A DNA stretch of 45,350 nucleotides from Burkholderiaceae bacterium (GCA_022072045.1 JAJVIL010000040.1:1-45350), one strand, 5' to 3'; shown: positions 1 through 10,143, counted from the stretch's first letter. Notes: generated by a model not told the origin, from the sequence alone. Made by a program: numbers and translations.

Positions 1-66
1 CGACTTGCATGTGTAAGGCATGCCGCCAGCGTTCAATCTGAGCCAGGATCAAACTCTTCAGTTCGA
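1..66 (-). rRNA. rrs: 16S ribosomal RNA, 5' end only (gene continues left of window)
   Basis: Reverse complement reads GAACTGAAGAGTTTGATCCTGGCTCAGATTGAACGCTGGCGGCATGCCTTACACATGCAAGTCG, the conserved 16S 5' end (27F primer site). Confidence 0.97.
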
Positions 67-201
67 TCTCTGCAAGTTTGCTCGATTCGGAATTGAAGTG
101 AACTTCACTTCTTCATCCGTGAGCGTTCGTGGACCTCGAGCCTTGCGGCACTTCGGTCCGTGGCATCCGCCTTCAAACGCCCACGCTTATCGGCTGTTGA
201 T

Positions 202-212
202 TGTTAAAGAGC
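202..212 (-). promoter_or_regulatory. rrn leader boxA antitermination site
   Basis: Minus strand reads GCTCTTTAACA, matching the E. coli rrn boxA TGCTCTTTAACA, located between the rrn promoter and 16S. Confidence 0.85.
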
Positions 213-256
213 CCTGCCCGTTGGCAGGCGCCGACCGGCGTCGGCAAAGAAGGCGG

Positions 257-285
257 AGTATGGCACAGGATCGCAGCACGGTCAA
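257..285 (-). promoter_or_regulatory. rRNA operon sigma70-type promoter
   Basis: Minus strand TTGACC (280-285), 17-nt spacer, CATACT (257-262), followed by leader with boxA and 16S. Confidence 0.8.
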
Positions 286-358
286 CGACAACCGGCCCGT
301 CACACCCTGAGGCAAGCGGCATCGGGGTTGCGCGAGCGCGCTCGTCGCATGCTCGACA

Positions 359-2143
359 TCAAGGTGCTTCGAGGCCCGCGTCGCGTGCGGGCTCGCGCGA
401 CTCGCGCGCCGCTGCCCATGATTGCATCGGGTCTTCGCTCTGCAGCGTTCGCGCAAGGCCTGCCGCCAGCCTGTTCACCTCGGTGCGCAGGATGCGCTGC
501 TTCACCGACGCAATCTGCGCCGGATGCATCGAGAAGGAACGCAGCCCCATGGCCAACAGCAACTCGGTGAACGCCGGATCGCCCGCCATTTCCCCGCAGA
601 CGCTGACATGCTTGCCCGCCTGCCTGGCGATTTCGATCGTGCGCGCGATCAGCAGCAGCACTGCCGGATGCCACGGGTCATACAGCGGTGCCACCGCCTC
701 GTCCGCACGGTCGATCGCCAACGTGTACTGGATCAAGTCATTGGTCCCGATCGACACGAAGTCGAGGTAGCGCAGCATGCTCGGCAGGATCAGCACCGCT
801 GCCGGAATCTCGATCATCGCGCCGAGTTCGACCTCACCGAAGGCGATGCCGGCGTCGCTCAGCTGTTGCTTGGCTCGACTGAGGGCTTCGCGCGCCAACC
901 TGATCTCGGCCAGTTGGGCCACCATCGGCAGCAGCAATCGCACCTTGCCGAAGGCACTGGCGCGCAGGATCGCGCGCAACTGTTGGCGGAACATCGCCGG
1001 CTCGGCAAGGCTCCAGCGAATCGCACGCAGGCCCAGCGCCGGATTCAAGACCTGCCCGTGCTTCAACTCGTGAATCGTCAACCGGTCGAGCGGCTTGTCG
1101 ACCCCGATGTCGACTGTACGGATCGTCACCGGCAAGCCATGCATTGTCTCCACGACGCCGCGGTAGGCCTCGAACTGCTCCTCCTCGTTCGGCAGGGCGC
1201 CATCGCGATTCATGAAGAGGAACTCACTGCGGAACAGGCCGATGCCCACCGCACCTGATTCGAGCGCCGCCTGCGCATCGCGGGGCAACTCGATGTTGGC
1301 CAGCAATTCGACCGCCTCGCCGTCCAGCGTCACCGACGGTGTGTGGCGGAGCCGGTGCAGGCGGGCCCGTTCGAGCTCGCTCTGGCGCTGCCGAAAGCGA
1401 TACTCCTCGAGCACGATCGGCGAAGGATCGACAACCACGACCCCGGCATCGCCATCGATGACCACCCAGTCGTCCTGCCGGATCAGCCGGCTGGCTTCGC
1501 GTGCCCCGACCACTGCCGGGATATCCATGCTGCGCGCCACGATCGCGGTGTGCGAAGTCTTGCCGCCGACATCGGTGACGAAACCCGAGAACACGCTGCC
1601 CTTGAACTGCAGCATGTCGGCTGGCGCGATATCGTTGGCCACCAGCACCAGGGGTTCGGCACCATCGCCGGTCGTGCCAACGGTCGACGGCACCAACGGG
1701 CCCGCCTTCGACAGCGCACGCAGCATGCGCTCGACCACCTGCTCCAAGTCGGCCTTTCGCTCTCGAAGGTAGTCATCGTCCATCTCGTCGAACTGGCGCG
1801 CCACCACCTCGAGTTGCGCCGACAGCGCCCACTCGGCGTTGTAGTGGCGCGCTTCGATCCAGTGCTTGGTCGCCTCGGCCAGCACGTCGTCGTGCAGCAG
1901 CATCAAATGGACGTCCAACAACGCCGGCAGCTCTGCGGGCGCTTCGGAAGGCAGCTCGCGCTTGAGCGTCAGCAGCTCGTTGGCGACCTTGTCGCGCGCC
2001 TGGCGAAGGCGGTCGACCTCGGTCGGAACGCGCGAATCGTCGATGTAGTAGTGCGCGACATCGACCCGGCTGGAGGCCACCAGCACGGCACGCCCGATGG
2101 CAACGCCGCGCGAGACCGGCAAACCGAAGACCTGGATGCTCAT
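359..2143 (-). CDS. ptsI: PTS phosphoenolpyruvate-protein phosphotransferase (Enzyme I)
   Basis: 594 aa; phosphohistidine motif VGGKTSHTAIVARS; C-terminal PEP-utiliser domain (FVSIGTNDLIQYTLAIDR); next to HPr. Confidence 0.96.
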   Translation of the reverse strand: MSIQVFGLPVSRGVAIGRAVLVASSRVDVAHYYIDDSRVPTEVDRLRQARDKVANELLTLKRELPSEAPAELPALLDVHLMLLHDDVLAEATKHWIEARHYNAEWALSAQLEVVARQFDEMDDDYLRERKADLEQVVERMLRALSKAGPLVPSTVGTTGDGAEPLVLVANDIAPADMLQFKGSVFSGFVTDVGGKTSHTAIVARSMDIPAVVGAREASRLIRQDDWVVIDGDAGVVVVDPSPIVLEEYRFRQRQSELERARLHRLRHTPSVTLDGEAVELLANIELPRDAQAALESGAVGIGLFRSEFLFMNRDGALPNEEEQFEAYRGVVETMHGLPVTIRTVDIGVDKPLDRLTIHELKHGQVLNPALGLRAIRWSLAEPAMFRQQLRAILRASAFGKVRLLLPMVAQLAEIRLAREALSRAKQQLSDAGIAFGEVELGAMIEIPAAVLILPSMLRYLDFVSIGTNDLIQYTLAIDRADEAVAPLYDPWHPAVLLLIARTIEIARQAGKHVSVCGEMAGDPAFTELLLAMGLRSFSMHPAQIASVKQRILRTEVNRLAAGLARTLQSEDPMQSWAAARESREPARDAGLEAP

Positions 2144-2171
2144 GGTCGCGGTGTCCCTGGCAAATCTGCTG

Positions 2172-2441
2172 TCATTGCCCCTCCCCGAACTTGTCAGTCA
2201 CCAGGGCGGTGATGGCGTTGACGGCCTGCACCTCGTCATCGCCGTCGACCTCGAGCTCGATCTTGGTGCCCTGGCCAGCCGCCAGCATCATCACCCCCAT
2301 GATGCTCTTGGCGTTCACGCGACGCCCTGCGCGGGTCAGATGAACCTCGCTGACGAAGCTGCCCGCCAGCTTGGTCAGCTTGGCCGATGCACGGGCGTGC
2401 AAGCCAAGCCTGTTGTTGATCGTCAATTCGGTCTTGATCAT
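2172..2441 (-). CDS. ptsH: HPr family phosphocarrier protein
   Basis: MIKTELTINNRLGLHARAS with phospho-His context and AKSIMGVM Ser46-type site; internal ATG of the 2172..2567 ORF used as start. Confidence 0.95.
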   Translation of the reverse strand: MIKTELTINNRLGLHARASAKLTKLAGSFVSEVHLTRAGRRVNAKSIMGVMMLAAGQGTKIELEVDGDDEVQAVNAITALVTDKFGEGQ

Positions 2442-2449
2442 GACGACCT

Positions 2450-2851
2450 CTAGGCGTGGCGTTGCGGATCGCTCGGTGCCGCCTCCATGATGCCCTCCAC
2501 GCCACCGGCCAGCGCACGTTCGACCACCGCGCTCAGCGGGGCGCTGCGGTAAGTGGCTGCCCGCCACACCATGGGGACATTGACCCCCACGACCGTGCGC
2601 ACGGTCACGCCATCGGCCAGCCGCGCCGCGGCATTGCAGGGTGTGGCGCCGACGACGTCGGTCAGCACCAGGAACTCGCGTTCACCGATGCGCGCCATCG
2701 CCTCGCGCGCAGCGCGCTCAACCTCGTCCGGCGACGCTTCGCCAGTGACATCGATCGCCTCGACGCCGGTGTCATTCGGGAATACGTGCTCGACCACCGT
2801 CTTCAGCGAAGACGCCAGTGGCGCGTGCGCGATGATCAGCAAGCCAGCCAT
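2450..2851 (-). CDS. PTS mannose-family EIIA component
   Basis: 133 aa MAGLLIIAHAPLASSLKTVVEHVF with conserved N-terminal His; upstream of HPr/EI. Confidence 0.9.
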   Translation of the reverse strand: MAGLLIIAHAPLASSLKTVVEHVFPNDTGVEAIDVTGEASPDEVERAAREAMARIGEREFLVLTDVVGATPCNAAARLADGVTVRTVVGVNVPMVWRAATYRSAPLSAVVERALAGGVEGIMEAAPSDPQRHA

Positions 2852-2866
2852 GCGGTACCGACTCGA

Positions 2867-4117
2867 TTATCCGCATGCGGCGATCGACCGCTTGCGTTGT
2901 GCCATCCGCGGATAGCTCCAGTACCAGACGCCGGCGCCGGCTATGGCCAGCAGCAGCAGCGCCATCGCCGCGCGGTAGCTGTGCCCGGGCGACCAGCCGG
3001 CTGCCAGCAACCAGTCGATCATCAGGCCCATGCCCCATTGACAGCCGAACACGCCCAGGAAGATCAGCAGGTTGAACGCCGACAGCGCGCGCCCTGCCTC
3101 GGCTTTGGGCAACGCGTGCGCGACCGCCGGCAGGGAGAGCGTGACCACGCTCGTGCATGCGCACCACGCTGCCAGCCACGGCGCGCCGGCGGCCGGCCCG
3201 ATCAGGACGATAGCCAGCATCACCGCGGCGCCGAGCGGCCAACCGCGGGCAATGAGCCACTCGGGGCCAATGCCACGCGAAACCAAGCGCGGTATGACCA
3301 CCCCCCACGCCATGAACGACGCAAGCATCGACAAATTGATCAAGAACAGCCCCCGCGCGGCGGTCGATGCGTCGACCATCACAACCTCGGTCAGCCACGG
3401 TCCGGCCCAAAGAGACTGCACCGCGATCAGGCCGCCATAGGCAAAGACCGCCAGTGGCGCCGCTTGCACGAACGCCGGGTGCCGCACGACCGACCCGTAG
3501 CCCCTGACAGCGCGCGGCGCCCTCGCCTCTCGGTCTGCACGGTCTCGCGGCGTGGCCGCGGCGATCAAGATCAGCGCCGTGATCATCGCACCGGCCAGCC
3601 CGTAGAACAGATTGCGCCAGCCCAGCGTGGGCAGCAGCGCCTGCACCGGCAACGTCGACGCCACCATGCCCAGCGAGCCGGACATCAGCATCCACGCATT
3701 GAGACGCAGCTGCAGCGGAGCATCGAACAGGCGCACGAACGCCGTCAGCGGAGCCATCAGGCTAGCCGCAACACCCATGCCGATCAGCAGCCGCGCCAAC
3801 ACCAACTCGCCGAAATCGCGCGCCAGCGCAAAGCCGGCACAGCCGGCGACCGCCAGGGTCGTCAGCGCCAGCAAGACTTCACGGACGCCGAAGCGATCAA
3901 GCAACCACCCGATCGGCAGTTGCATGCAGGCGAAACCGAGGAAGTACACCCCCGCCAGCAGACCCAACTCCCCAGCGCCGAGGCCCAACTCATGCGCGAA
4001 CTCGGGCGCCAGGGTCGCGACTACTGCACGCAGCAGCGCCGACAGAAAGTAGTTGAACGCGAAAGCACCGAATATGGCGCCGACACGCCACCACGCCGTG
4101 GTTTCGTGTCCGCTCAT
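2867..4117 (-). CDS. MFS transporter
   Basis: 416 aa polytopic protein with MFS-like loop GWLLDRFGVREVLLALT and about 12 hydrophobic segments. Confidence 0.88.
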   Translation of the reverse strand: MSGHETTAWWRVGAIFGAFAFNYFLSALLRAVVATLAPEFAHELGLGAGELGLLAGVYFLGFACMQLPIGWLLDRFGVREVLLALTTLAVAGCAGFALARDFGELVLARLLIGMGVAASLMAPLTAFVRLFDAPLQLRLNAWMLMSGSLGMVASTLPVQALLPTLGWRNLFYGLAGAMITALILIAAATPRDRADREARAPRAVRGYGSVVRHPAFVQAAPLAVFAYGGLIAVQSLWAGPWLTEVVMVDASTAARGLFLINLSMLASFMAWGVVIPRLVSRGIGPEWLIARGWPLGAAVMLAIVLIGPAAGAPWLAAWCACTSVVTLSLPAVAHALPKAEAGRALSAFNLLIFLGVFGCQWGMGLMIDWLLAAGWSPGHSYRAAMALLLLAIAGAGVWYWSYPRMAQRKRSIAACG

Positions 4118-4632
4118 GGCGTCACCGTCAGGCCTCCGAAGAACGTGGCCACGGCCGATTCGTCGGGCTTGTCGCTCACCACGCTCGCCTGATAGACACT
4201 CGCACCGTACGCGAACAGCAGCAGATGCTCCGTCACCGCCGAGCCGTCTGGACGTCGACCCACGACGGTCGAGCGCCCGGCCTGCGGATTGGGCGTCATT
4301 CCCGGAACAGCGAACGCTCGGACATGCGGTTCCGCTGCGTCGAGGTTGCGCGCGGCAGCGTCACGCATGAACTTCATTGTCGCCGTGACATCGCCGACGT
4401 CGCTGACCGTCATGCCAGCAACCGCGTAGGTGCTGCCGCCAGCCGCGCAGGCGAACATCACCATCTGTGCGCGCGTGCGCAATACCGTCACCTCACGGGC
4501 CAGAGAGGCCGGCCGGCACGGAAACAAAGCCCGTGCACCGAGTTCGGTCGGCTGCACTCGACGCCATTCCAGCGCCTGCGAGCACGCACATAGCAGCGCC
4601 ACGCCCCACAGCACGCTCCACGAGGATCGCAT
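4114..4632 (-). CDS. Hypothetical protein, putative lipoprotein
   Basis: MRSSWSVLWGVALLCACSQ... signal peptide with lipobox-like LCAC; internal ATG of ORF 4114..4692; overlaps MFS start by 4 bp. Confidence 0.6.
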   Translation of the reverse strand: MRSSWSVLWGVALLCACSQALEWRRVQPTELGARALFPCRPASLAREVTVLRTRAQMVMFACAAGGSTYAVAGMTVSDVGDVTATMKFMRDAAARNLDAAEPHVRAFAVPGMTPNPQAGRSTVVGRRPDGSAVTEHLLLFAYGASVYQASVVSDKPDESAVATFFGGLTVTP

Positions 4633-4756
4633 CGGGGCATTATCCGAAGACCACGATCCCCGTTCGGACGACGCAGACGGCAACGGATGCATGTGGTAAC
4701 CACCGACCCGCGGCCGCGGGATCGACCATTGGAGTCATCGCGGCGACGATTGCCGC

Positions 4757-5902
4757 ATGGACCTGTCCGACCTGAGCTCCACCGGCGACGCGGGCAAGTC
4801 GGCGCCCATTCCAGCGTCAGGCGCGGCCCCACTGGGCGATGCCGCATGGCAGGTGACGAACCAAGTCGGCGCCGAAGTGGCGCGCGCACTGACGCCGGCG
4901 TTGGACAGCGTGCGTCAGATGCAGCTCTCCGGCCGCATTGACCGCGTGGGGCTGCATGCGCTGATCTCGCAGATCGAGCAGGCGCGCCACGCCAGCACGC
5001 TCGGCCAGCAGATCGCGCGCCTGGCCCAGGGCGGCATTGCGCAGCAGCCTGAGGCGCTGAGCCTCTCGCAGGCGCTGCGCGATGGTCTGGCGCAGCGTCA
5101 GGACGAGTTGAACGCGCGCGGCCTGGCGCTGCAGCTCACGCTGAAGCCCGCCGATGTGGTGGTCGACGCGACGCTGCTGTCAGCCTTGCTGGACACGATG
5201 CTCGATTGGAGTCTGCGTCACGCCTGCACGCCGATCGATGTGGCTCTCGATGTGAAAGCATGGCCGGCGCATGCGCGGATCGCGTGCCGGTTCGGGCACA
5301 CACCGTCGGATCAGGCGCCGGCGCCCGCGGATCGGTACCGCGAAGCCAGGCTCGATTGCCTGTCATGGCGGCTGTTGGGCCAGCTCGCTCGCAGCATGGC
5401 ATTGTCGTTCGATCGCTGCGACACCGCGGTCGACACCGCGCTGACGCTGGAGTTTCCACACACCGTCAACGGCAGTCTCGAAGGGGCTTCGGCAATCGAA
5501 TGGGGTGCGCCGGCTGGCACGAGTGCCCAGCCACTGGCCGGCACCCATGCGCTGGTCATTGCGTTGCGCCGCGAGGTGCTCAATCAGATTCGACACGCCC
5601 TGCTGCCGCTCGGTGTGGTCGTGCACTGCGTCGGCTCCGTCGATGCCGCGCGCGAGTTTTGCCAGCGGGCGCTGCCCCGGGCCATCGTCTACGAGTCGAC
5701 GGTCTACGACAGCGCGTTCGATGCGCTGCGCAGCGACATCAAGCTGCAATGCCCGGATTTGGCATGGGTCGAGATCATCGAGCAAGGCGAGGCCTTCGAG
5801 ATCTCCAGCTTCGGCGGCATGTCGATGGCCCGCGTCGGCAGCGACGCGATCGCGCATTCGCTGCCATCGGCGCTGATGTTCGAGCTGGCCAGAGGTCTGT
5901 AA
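4757..5902 (+). CDS. Hypothetical protein resembling a degenerate histidine kinase fused to a degenerate receiver domain
   Basis: 381 aa; HATPase-like layout (ATLLSALLDTMLDWSLRHA; DCLSWRLLGQLARSMAL) without canonical N/G boxes; C-terminal segment HALVIALRREVLNQIRHALLPLGVVVHCVGSVDAAREF resembles a receiver fold without phosphoacceptor Asp. Confidence 0.55.
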   Translation: MDLSDLSSTGDAGKSAPIPASGAAPLGDAAWQVTNQVGAEVARALTPALDSVRQMQLSGRIDRVGLHALISQIEQARHASTLGQQIARLAQGGIAQQPEALSLSQALRDGLAQRQDELNARGLALQLTLKPADVVVDATLLSALLDTMLDWSLRHACTPIDVALDVKAWPAHARIACRFGHTPSDQAPAPADRYREARLDCLSWRLLGQLARSMALSFDRCDTAVDTALTLEFPHTVNGSLEGASAIEWGAPAGTSAQPLAGTHALVIALRREVLNQIRHALLPLGVVVHCVGSVDAAREFCQRALPRAIVYESTVYDSAFDALRSDIKLQCPDLAWVEIIEQGEAFEISSFGGMSMARVGSDAIAHSLPSALMFELARGL

Positions 5903-5984
5903 CCCCTCGTCGGCAGCCGAGCCGGCCGAACTTGCGCGGCGAAAAGCGCGCGCTTCTACGATCAAGCAGCCCCGGGCCCGAGGA

Positions 5985-6965
5985 TCACGATCCCGGGGCC
6001 ACCCCTGCCAGGGCCGCCTGCCGGTCTGCGTGGTAGCTCGAGCGCACCAGAGCACCCACCGCTGCATGGCTGAACCCGAGTTGCTGGGCGCGTGCCTCCA
6101 AGGCGCTGAAGCCGTCCGGATGCACGTAGCGTAGCACCGGGAGATGGTGCGCCGACGGAGCCAGGTACTGGCCGATCGTCAACATGTCGACGCCGTGGCG
6201 TCGCAGGTCGCGCATCACCTCGACGATTTCGTCGTCGGTCTCGCCCAGGCCCACCATCAGCCCGCTCTTGGTCGGCACGTCGGGGAACATCTGCTTGAAC
6301 CGCTGCAGCAACTGCAGCGACGTCGCGTAATCCGACCCGGGCCGCGCCTGCCGGTACAGGCGGGGCACGGTCTCCAGGTTGTGGTTCATCACATCGGGCG
6401 GCGACTGCCCGAGGATTTCGAGCGCGCGATCCATCCGCCCGCGAAAATCGGGCGTCAGGATCTCGATGCGGGTACCGGGCGAACGCGCGCGCACCTCGCG
6501 GATGCAGGCCACGAAATGCGCAGCGCCGCCGTCGCGCAGGTCGTCGCGATCGACACTGGTGATGACCACGTACTTCAGCCTCATCGCGGCGATCGCGTCG
6601 GCCAGGTGAGCTGGCTCGTCGGCATCGAGCGGATCGGGGCGGCCGTGCCCGACATCGCAGAACGGGCAGCGGCGCGTGCACTTGTCGCCCATGATCATGA
6701 AGGTCGCGGTGCCGTGCCCGAAGCATTCGCCGATGTTCGGACACGAGGCTTCCTCGCACACCGTGTGCAGCCGGTGCTCGCGCAAGAGCTGCTTGATCTC
6801 GTAGAAGCGCGACCCCGCAGACCCCGCCTTGACGCGAATCCAAGGCGGCTTCGGCAACGTCGGGGCCGCGACCACCTTGATAGGAATGCGCTCGGTCTTG
6901 GCCTTCGCCTTCTGCTTGGCCGTGGCCTCGTAGGCGAGCGCGGTGGGGTCGGTGCTGCCGGTCAT
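5985..6965 (-). CDS. lipA: Lipoyl synthase (radical SAM)
   Basis: 326 aa; [36 protein letters not shown] contains both FeS cysteine motifs. Confidence 0.97.
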   Translation of the reverse strand: MTGSTDPTALAYEATAKQKAKAKTERIPIKVVAAPTLPKPPWIRVKAGSAGSRFYEIKQLLREHRLHTVCEEASCPNIGECFGHGTATFMIMGDKCTRRCPFCDVGHGRPDPLDADEPAHLADAIAAMRLKYVVITSVDRDDLRDGGAAHFVACIREVRARSPGTRIEILTPDFRGRMDRALEILGQSPPDVMNHNLETVPRLYRQARPGSDYATSLQLLQRFKQMFPDVPTKSGLMVGLGETDDEIVEVMRDLRRHGVDMLTIGQYLAPSAHHLPVLRYVHPDGFSALEARAQQLGFSHAAVGALVRSSYHADRQAALAGVAPGS

Positions 6966-6974
6966 GCGAATCCT

Positions 6975-7694
6975 TCAGCTCGACAGCAAGGCCGACAGAC
7001 GTGCGCCGAGGCGCTGCGCCGTCTCGTCCCAACTGGCGTGCACACCCAGTGTAGCGAGGTCGACGGTCACGAGACCGATATGGCCGCATGGATGAATGCG
7101 CGCGAACGGCTCCAGATCCATCGCCACGTTGAGCGCCAGGCCGTAAAGGGCACAGTGATTGCTGACCTTGATGCCCAGCGCCGCCACCTTGCCGAGCCCC
7201 GCGAAGCGATCCGCGCGCGGCTGCAGCCGCCGATGATCGAACGGATTGTCCAGACGCACATAGATGCCCGGCGCACCGGCGACGCGATGCCCCGTCAACG
7301 CGTAGCTCCCCAGCACGTCGAGCGCGGCCTGCTCGAGTCGAAAGACATACTCTTTCACGTAGATCCGCAGGCGCCGCAGGTCCACCAGGGGATAGACCAC
7401 GACCTGGCCGGGGCCGTGATAGGTCACCTGCCCGCCGCGGCCGGTGCGCACCACCGGCACGCCACCGGCATCGAGCACATGCTCGCCACGGCCAGCTACG
7501 CCGAGCGTGAACACCGGATCGTGCTCGACCAGCCAGAGTTCGTCGGGCGTGGCGGCGTGGCGCGCAGCGGTGAACGACTGCATCGCTGCTTCGACACTGG
7601 CGTGATCGCGACGGCCGAGGAGCTTGATCTGCATGTCTGGTGCCGGCAAGTCCGGACCATTGGACATTGTCGGCGCGCGCATCGCGTCTCGCAC
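6975..7694 (-). CDS. lipB: Octanoyltransferase
   Basis: 239 aa; [24 protein letters not shown] signature; adjacent to lipA. Confidence 0.96.
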   Translation of the reverse strand: MRDAMRAPTMSNGPDLPAPDMQIKLLGRRDHASVEAAMQSFTAARHAATPDELWLVEHDPVFTLGVAGRGEHVLDAGGVPVVRTGRGGQVTYHGPGQVVVYPLVDLRRLRIYVKEYVFRLEQAALDVLGSYALTGHRVAGAPGIYVRLDNPFDHRRLQPRADRFAGLGKVAALGIKVSNHCALYGLALNVAMDLEPFARIHPCGHIGLVTVDLATLGVHASWDETAQRLGARLSALLSS

Positions 7695-7710
7695 GCGAGC
7701 GCTGATGAGC

Positions 7711-7989
7711 CTACAACACGACCTTGACCATCGGATGCGAGGTCAGCGCCCGATACAACCCATCGAGCTGTTCGCGGCTGGTGGCCGTGATCATCAGCGT
7801 GATGCCGAGGTAGCTGCCGCCGCTGCTGGGCCGCAACTCGACGCGCGCAGCGTCGAAGGCCGGATCGAAGCGTTGCGCCACCTCGACGATCGCTTCGACG
7901 AAGCCGTCGACCTGCGCACCCATCACCTTGATCGGGAACTCGCTCGGGTACTCGATCAGCGAGGGCCGCTCGGCGGCAGGCTCCGACAT
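7711..7989 (-). CDS. DUF493 (YbeD-like) family protein
   Basis: 92 aa; [21 protein letters not shown]...[15 protein letters not shown]; sits between dat and lipB. Confidence 0.88.
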   Translation of the reverse strand: MSEPAAERPSLIEYPSEFPIKVMGAQVDGFVEAIVEVAQRFDPAFDAARVELRPSSGGSYLGITLMITATSREQLDGLYRALTSHPMVKVVL

Positions 7990-8009
7990 GAAGGCTTTGC
8001 GATCGGGCT

Positions 8010-8885
8010 TCAGATCGATTGCGCCTGCTTGGCGCGCTGATAGGCATCGTACAGCCGGGCGTAGATCGGGCCCGGCTTGCCGCGCAGCGTGCCGTGCCCC
8101 ACCGGCTGCTCGTCGAGCTTGGTCACCGGCAGCACCTCCTTGGTGGCGGAGCTGATCATCAGCTCATCGGCGCTGCGCACGTCGTCTTCGGAGATCGGTC
8201 GCAGGTTGTAGCCGATGCCCTCTTCCTCGCACAGTTCGCGCAGCAGTTCGTAGCGGATGCCTTCGAGCACATGTTCGCTGCGCGGCGAGCCAAGCACCGC
8301 GCCTTCGTGCACCACCCAGACGTTGCTGCCCGAGGCTTCGGTCAGCCAACCATCGCGAAACATGATCGTCTCCAGCGCGCCGCGATCGGCCGACATCTGG
8401 CGCGCCAGCACGTTGCCGAGCAGCGAGATGCTCTTGATGTCGCCGCGCTCCCAGCGAAAGTCGCGCGCGGTGATGCAGGCCACGCCATGGTGGCGCTGTT
8501 CGATGCTGGGCGGCTTCATCGGGTTGGTCATCATGAACACCGTGGGCGCGATGCCCTCGGGCATCACGTGGTCGCGCATCGCCACGCCGCGCGTCACCTG
8601 CAGATAAACCGCCTGGTCGTCGGCCGCCAGCGCAGCCACCAGAGCCCGCGCATGGCCCAGCCACTCGTCGCGGCGATACGGGTTGGCGATGCGCAGCTTG
8701 TCGAGGCTACGCGCCAGACGCGCCATGTGCTCGTCGAAGCGGAACAGTCGCCTCCCGTAGACCGGCACGACCTCGTACGCGCCGTCACCGAAAATGAAGC
8801 CGCGGTCGAGCACCGACACCTTGGCCTCGTTGAGCGGCAACCAATGGCCGTTGAGCAGGCAGGGCGTGTCGGGCAGGGAGGTCAT
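8010..8885 (-). CDS. dat: D-amino acid aminotransferase (PLP fold type IV)
   Basis: 291 aa; SVLDRGFIFGDGAYEVVPVYGRRLFRFDEHMARL typical of class IV aminotransferases. Confidence 0.9.
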   Translation of the reverse strand: MTSLPDTPCLLNGHWLPLNEAKVSVLDRGFIFGDGAYEVVPVYGRRLFRFDEHMARLARSLDKLRIANPYRRDEWLGHARALVAALAADDQAVYLQVTRGVAMRDHVMPEGIAPTVFMMTNPMKPPSIEQRHHGVACITARDFRWERGDIKSISLLGNVLARQMSADRGALETIMFRDGWLTEASGSNVWVVHEGAVLGSPRSEHVLEGIRYELLRELCEEEGIGYNLRPISEDDVRSADELMISSATKEVLPVTKLDEQPVGHGTLRGKPGPIYARLYDAYQRAKQAQSI

Positions 8886-8943
8886 AGGCGCCTCGTCGGG
8901 AGCGACAGGGGGTCGAATCAGGCGTGAGCTTAGCGGGCCCCGG

Positions 8944-10107
8944 CTACTTGATCCACAGGCGCAGCGAGTCCCAGGCGCGACCGAACAGGCCCGCCTCGGG
9001 CACCGCCCGCTGCACCACCAGCGGCACCGCGGTGACGAGCGCCCCCGCCGCGGTGGTGACCTTCAGCGTGCCGACGCGCTGACCCTGCGCGAGAGGCGCC
9101 ACCAGCGGATCGGTGCGCTCGACCACGGTCTTCAGCTTGTCGCCCTCGCCGTGCGGCACCGCGACGAACAGAGGCTTGGCCGCGCCGAGTTGCGCTTCGC
9201 TCTGCTGGCCCTTCCACACCGGCACCTTCAACGCCGGCTTGTCGCCCTCGAACAGCCGGACGGCGTCCCACGCCGTATAGCCCCAGTTGAGCAGCTTCTG
9301 GCTCTCGCTGGCGCGCGCCTCGCGCGACGCCGTACCCAGCACCACCGACAGCAGCCGGCGCTTGCCGTTGGGAAATTCGCGCTGCGCGGTGGCCACGAGA
9401 CAGTAGCCGGCCTCGTCGGTATAGCCCGTTTTCATGCCGTCGACCGTCGGATCGCGGCCGAGCAGCAGGTTGCGGTTGTCCTGCTTGATGTGGTTGAACG
9501 TGTACTGCCGGATCGAGTAGTAGGTGGCAAACGAGTCTGGATGGTCGCGAATGATGTGCGCGGCCATCGTCGCGATGTCGCGCGCGCTGCTGTAGTGGCC
9601 GGCCTCGTCGAGCCCGGTGACGTTCTTGAACTGGGTGTTCTTCAGCCCCCAGGCCTGGGCCTGGCGGTTCATCATGCCGACGAAGGCGTCGACGCTGCCG
9701 GCCACCCCTTCGGCCAGGGCCACCGCGGCATCGTTGCCCGACACCGCGATCATGCCCCTGAGCAGTTCGTCGACCTTGGGCTTCATCTTCGGGTCGATGA
9801 ACATCAGCGAGCCACCGCCCTTGCGCTCGGCCCAGGCCCGCAGCGATACGGGCAGCGTCTGCTCGAGCGTGAGCTTCTTGGCCTTGATCGCCTCGAACAC
9901 CACGTAGGCGGTCATCAGCTTGGTCAGCGACGCCGGGTCGACGCGCGCATCGGCATCGCGCTCGGCCAGCACCTGGTCGGCATTGAGGTCGATCAGCAGG
10001 TAGTTGCGCCCGGCGATCTCAGGCGGTTGCAGCGGCTGCGCCTGCACCAAGCCGGCCATCACGGCCAGCAATGCGAGACCCGATCGAAGACACTTCAACG
10101 ACAACAT
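8944..10107 (-). CDS. D-alanyl-D-alanine carboxypeptidase (PBP5/6 family)
   Basis: 387 aa; SLTKLMTAY (SxxK), SGNDAAVALAE (SxN), DGMKTGYTDEAGYC (KTG). Confidence 0.95.
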   Translation of the reverse strand: MLSLKCLRSGLALLAVMAGLVQAQPLQPPEIAGRNYLLIDLNADQVLAERDADARVDPASLTKLMTAYVVFEAIKAKKLTLEQTLPVSLRAWAERKGGGSLMFIDPKMKPKVDELLRGMIAVSGNDAAVALAEGVAGSVDAFVGMMNRQAQAWGLKNTQFKNVTGLDEAGHYSSARDIATMAAHIIRDHPDSFATYYSIRQYTFNHIKQDNRNLLLGRDPTVDGMKTGYTDEAGYCLVATAQREFPNGKRRLLSVVLGTASREARASESQKLLNWGYTAWDAVRLFEGDKPALKVPVWKGQQSEAQLGAAKPLFVAVPHGEGDKLKTVVERTDPLVAPLAQGQRVGTLKVTTAAGALVTAVPLVVQRAVPEAGLFGRAWDSLRLWIK

Positions 10108-10143
10108 CGACGCCCTTTCAATGCTGGCCCGGATGGGCTGCGC

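Noticed and set aside
2456-4192. 578-aa plus-strand ORF over EIIA and MFS genes
   Set aside because: Antisense shadow rich in Q/R/H with no family resemblance; the minus-strand genes are clear.
5968-5999. Possible lipA terminator GCCCCGGG...CCCGGGGC
   Set aside because: Good inverted repeat but it overlaps the lipA stop and has no T-tract; kept out of the feature list.
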